Shown here: piece by piece, positions 62,930 through 64,000 of the stretch | Numbering within the stretch: the stretch's first letter is position 1 | Layout of the letters: each line of letters starts with the position of its first letter | Assembly (NCBI RefSeq): GCF_038397725.1 | Contig: NZ_CP151634.1 | Span: forward strand, 2,542,001 to 2,606,000 | Direction: 5' to 3' | Length of the DNA: 64,000 nt | Origin: Microbacterium sp. LWO13-1.2 | GTDB lineage: Bacteria; Actinomycetota; Actinomycetes; Actinomycetales; Microbacteriaceae | Made by a program: the position numbers and the translations under genes | The notes under the pieces: generated by a model | The model's database searches: none | Seen by the model: the letters and a program-made list of their open reading frames with translations, nothing else | Told to the model about the DNA's origin: nothing

Positions 62930-63600
62930 GATTGGGTGCTCCGTCTGTGCAGGGCGAGGAGGGCGCCGCCGACTATCAGTCCTTGTCCGAGCGTATAGGT
63001 CAGCATGATGGCAGGGCTGCTCCACGCAGGCAGGGAGTCGGGCAGAAAGAGCTGAAATGCGAGGAGCGTGTCGCTGGCGAGGAAGAACGCTCCGCCTGTG
63101 GCGATGAGCGGGTGGCACCGTGCGGCAAACGCGGCGGTGCCGGCGAGTACGAGACCGTAAGCCGCAACGGCGACGAGGAGCCCGCCGGTGTGCGGGCCGA
63201 GTGTCGCGATCATGGCGATCCACCAGGCGACGTAGATGACGGTCCACCATGGGAGTCTGCGGCGCTTCAGGAGGCCGAGAAACAGGGCGATGTACGCGAG
63301 GTGGGCGATGCCGAAGAATCCCAGCATGAGGGGCAGCTCGGGCGCCGCGGGGAAGTAGGAGGCGGCGCCGTCTCCGAGCCACGACGCGCCGATGGCGGTG
63401 AGGAGGAAAGCGATCGTTGCCTTCGGGCGCAGTTGTGGAGCTGCGATCAGAACAGGAAGTGCCAACAGCGGCATGAGGCTGAGCTTGGTCGGCGTCGCGA
63501 GTGGATTGTCGAAGGCGAGCAGTGCGACGTGGAGCAACGACATCACCGCGTAGGGAACGAACGCCCACAGGATCGGTGAAAGGAGGGCGCCGCGCTGCAT
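62926..63600 (-). CDS. Lysoplasmalogenase (YhhN family)
   Basis: A 224-residue membrane protein with about eight hydrophobic segments of the YhhN/TMEM86 family, which hydrolyses the vinyl ether bond of lysoplasmalogens. Signature segments are IGASWLGDGAASYFPAA near 70, HLAYIALFLG and GGAFFLASDTLLAFQLF near 165, with the conserved Asp residues. The start ATG at 63600 (MQRGALLSPILW) fits; more upstream sequence in frame is not membrane-like. Activity inferred from the family. Confidence 0.85.
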   Translation of the reverse strand: MQRGALLSPILWAFVPYAVMSLLHVALLAFDNPLATPTKLSLMPLLALPVLIAAPQLRPKATIAFLLTAIGASWLGDGAASYFPAAPELPLMLGFFGIAHLAYIALFLGLLKRRRLPWWTVIYVAWWIAMIATLGPHTGGLLVAVAAYGLVLAGTAAFAARCHPLIATGGAFFLASDTLLAFQLFLPDSLPAWSSPAIMLTYTLGQGLIVGGALLALHRRSTQS

Positions 63601-63647
63601 CCTCTCATCGTAGGGCGATCGCGTGCCCGACGGACGTGTGGCCTGGC

Positions 63648-63842
63648 TCACGGCGCGAGGCGCCGTCCTTCGGGTTCCAGATGCGCGCTCAGGATGCGGA
63701 TCGCCTTCGGCCCGACGCCGTGAATCGCGAGCAGTTCCTTCGCAGAGACGCCGTCGAACTGTTCGAGCCTCGTCAACCCGTGCAGCGCGAGTTCGCGTCG
63801 TGCGACCTTGCCCATGGATGCTGGCAGCGCGGACTCGCTCAT
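63648..63842 (-). CDS. Small helix-hairpin-helix protein
   Basis: A 64-residue protein with one HhH motif (LTRLEQFDGVSAKELLAIHGVGPKAIRILSAHLEPEG), the non-sequence-specific DNA-binding fold. Its ATG overlaps the stop of the GNAT gene upstream (ATGA), so it may be co-expressed with it. Role unknown. Confidence 0.75.
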   Translation of the reverse strand: MSESALPASMGKVARRELALHGLTRLEQFDGVSAKELLAIHGVGPKAIRILSAHLEPEGRRLAP

Positions 63843-64000
63843 CAGTATTCGAGCGTGACCAGAGCTCGGCCCGGCTTGAGTTCGGTCTTCTCTGTGAATC
63901 CGGCTTCGACGAACGTTCCCAGCGTTCCGTGGAAAAGGTCGTTGGATGGTTGTTTCTCACCGCCGGTGACGACGGGGTACCCCTCGATCACACGAGCGCC
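63842..64000 (-). CDS. GNAT-family acetyltransferase, C-terminal part (5' end outside window)
   Basis: Reading the minus strand from the window edge, the frame stays open for 52 codons, then TGA. The residues GARVIEGYPVVTGGE, then FHGTLGTFVEAGFTEKTEL and ALVTLEY look like the end of a GNAT N-acetyltransferase, where a 'Y/FxGxLxxFxxAGF' stretch is typical. The N-terminal part and acetyl-CoA loop are outside the window, so the assignment is moderate. Confidence 0.65.
   Translation of the reverse strand, partial: GARVIEGYPVVTGGEKQPSNDLFHGTLGTFVEAGFTEKTELKPGRALVTLEY

Overview
The window is chromosomal DNA of a high-GC actinobacterium of the family Microbacteriaceae, most likely Microbacterium. 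This rests on strong G/C bias at third codon positions, many starts with a TANNNT -10 box only 6-8 bases upstream (leaderless transcripts), PriA-type HisA, DUF222/13E12 HNH proteins, the 16S rRNA sequence, and a gene order that, as I recall it, follows the Mycobacterium tuberculosis chromosome (hisCBHA; infC-rpmI-rplT-tsnR; pheST; argCJBDF..H; tyrS; HAD phosphatase - 58-aa protein - tlyA - nadK - recN; pyrG - NUDIX - xerD; parA - scpA - scpB - rluB - cmk - der). The window is almost fully coding and reads mainly on the + strand.

Layout. 1-4.7 kb: histidine genes (hisC end, hisB, hisH, priA/hisA), interrupted by a minus-strand MinD-like ATPase, then an SseB-family gene. 4.7-7.2 kb: a DUF1844 gene, then infC (ATC start, long leader), rpmI and rplT, closed by a strong hairpin terminator. 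7.3-16.6 kb: a TrmH-family rRNA/tRNA methyltransferase, a GluABCD-type glutamate ABC transporter behind an operator-like palindrome, a membrane protein, pheS-pheT and a DUF402 protein. 16.6-18.2 kb: a TPP riboswitch controlling a ThiD-TenA fusion. 18.2-25.1 kb: an arginine operon argC-J-B-D-F-H, preceded by a short ORF that looks like an arginine-rich leader peptide. 25.1-31.3 kb: divergent DUF1349/SatD genes, membrane proteins, tyrS, a DUF4184 protein and a membrane-linked glycerophosphodiesterase.

31.4-38.6 kb: a CaiB-type CoA transferase with apparently permuted lobes (minus strand), then a complete 16S-23S-5S rRNA operon with two promoters, antitermination boxes, no tRNA in the spacer, and a terminator. 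38.7-48.4 kb: a repetitive Arg/Gly/Asp-rich TPR protein, then a HAD phosphatase, a 58-residue protein, tlyA, nadK, recN, pyrG, a NUDIX hydrolase and xerD. 48.5-53.2 kb: a four-gene cassette (Cys-containing lipoprotein, peptidoglycan-binding membrane-fusion protein, MacB-type ATPase, MacB-type permease). This is the clearest accessory insertion and the best candidate for an undescribed system. 53.3-59.7 kb: parA, scpA, scpB, rluB, tyrA, cmk, der, nearly all overlapping. 59.8-64 kb: a NUDIX-NYN fusion, a minus-strand HNH nuclease of the 13E12 type under a near-perfect SOS box, an S4 RNA-binding protein, a YhhN lysoplasmalogenase, a small HhH protein and the end of a GNAT acetyltransferase.

The genes are largely housekeeping: amino acid synthesis (His, Arg, Tyr), translation (IF-3, L35, L20, PheRS, TyrRS, rRNA, rRNA modification), chromosome maintenance (ParA, ScpAB, XerD, RecN) and nucleotide supply (PyrG, Cmk, NadK). 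The points of most interest are regulatory (arginine leader peptide, TPP riboswitch, possible GlnR-like palindrome, SatD palindrome, SOS box) and architectural (permuted CoA transferase, NUDIX-NYN fusion, repeat-TPR protein behind rRNA, the lipoprotein/adaptor/ABC cassette).
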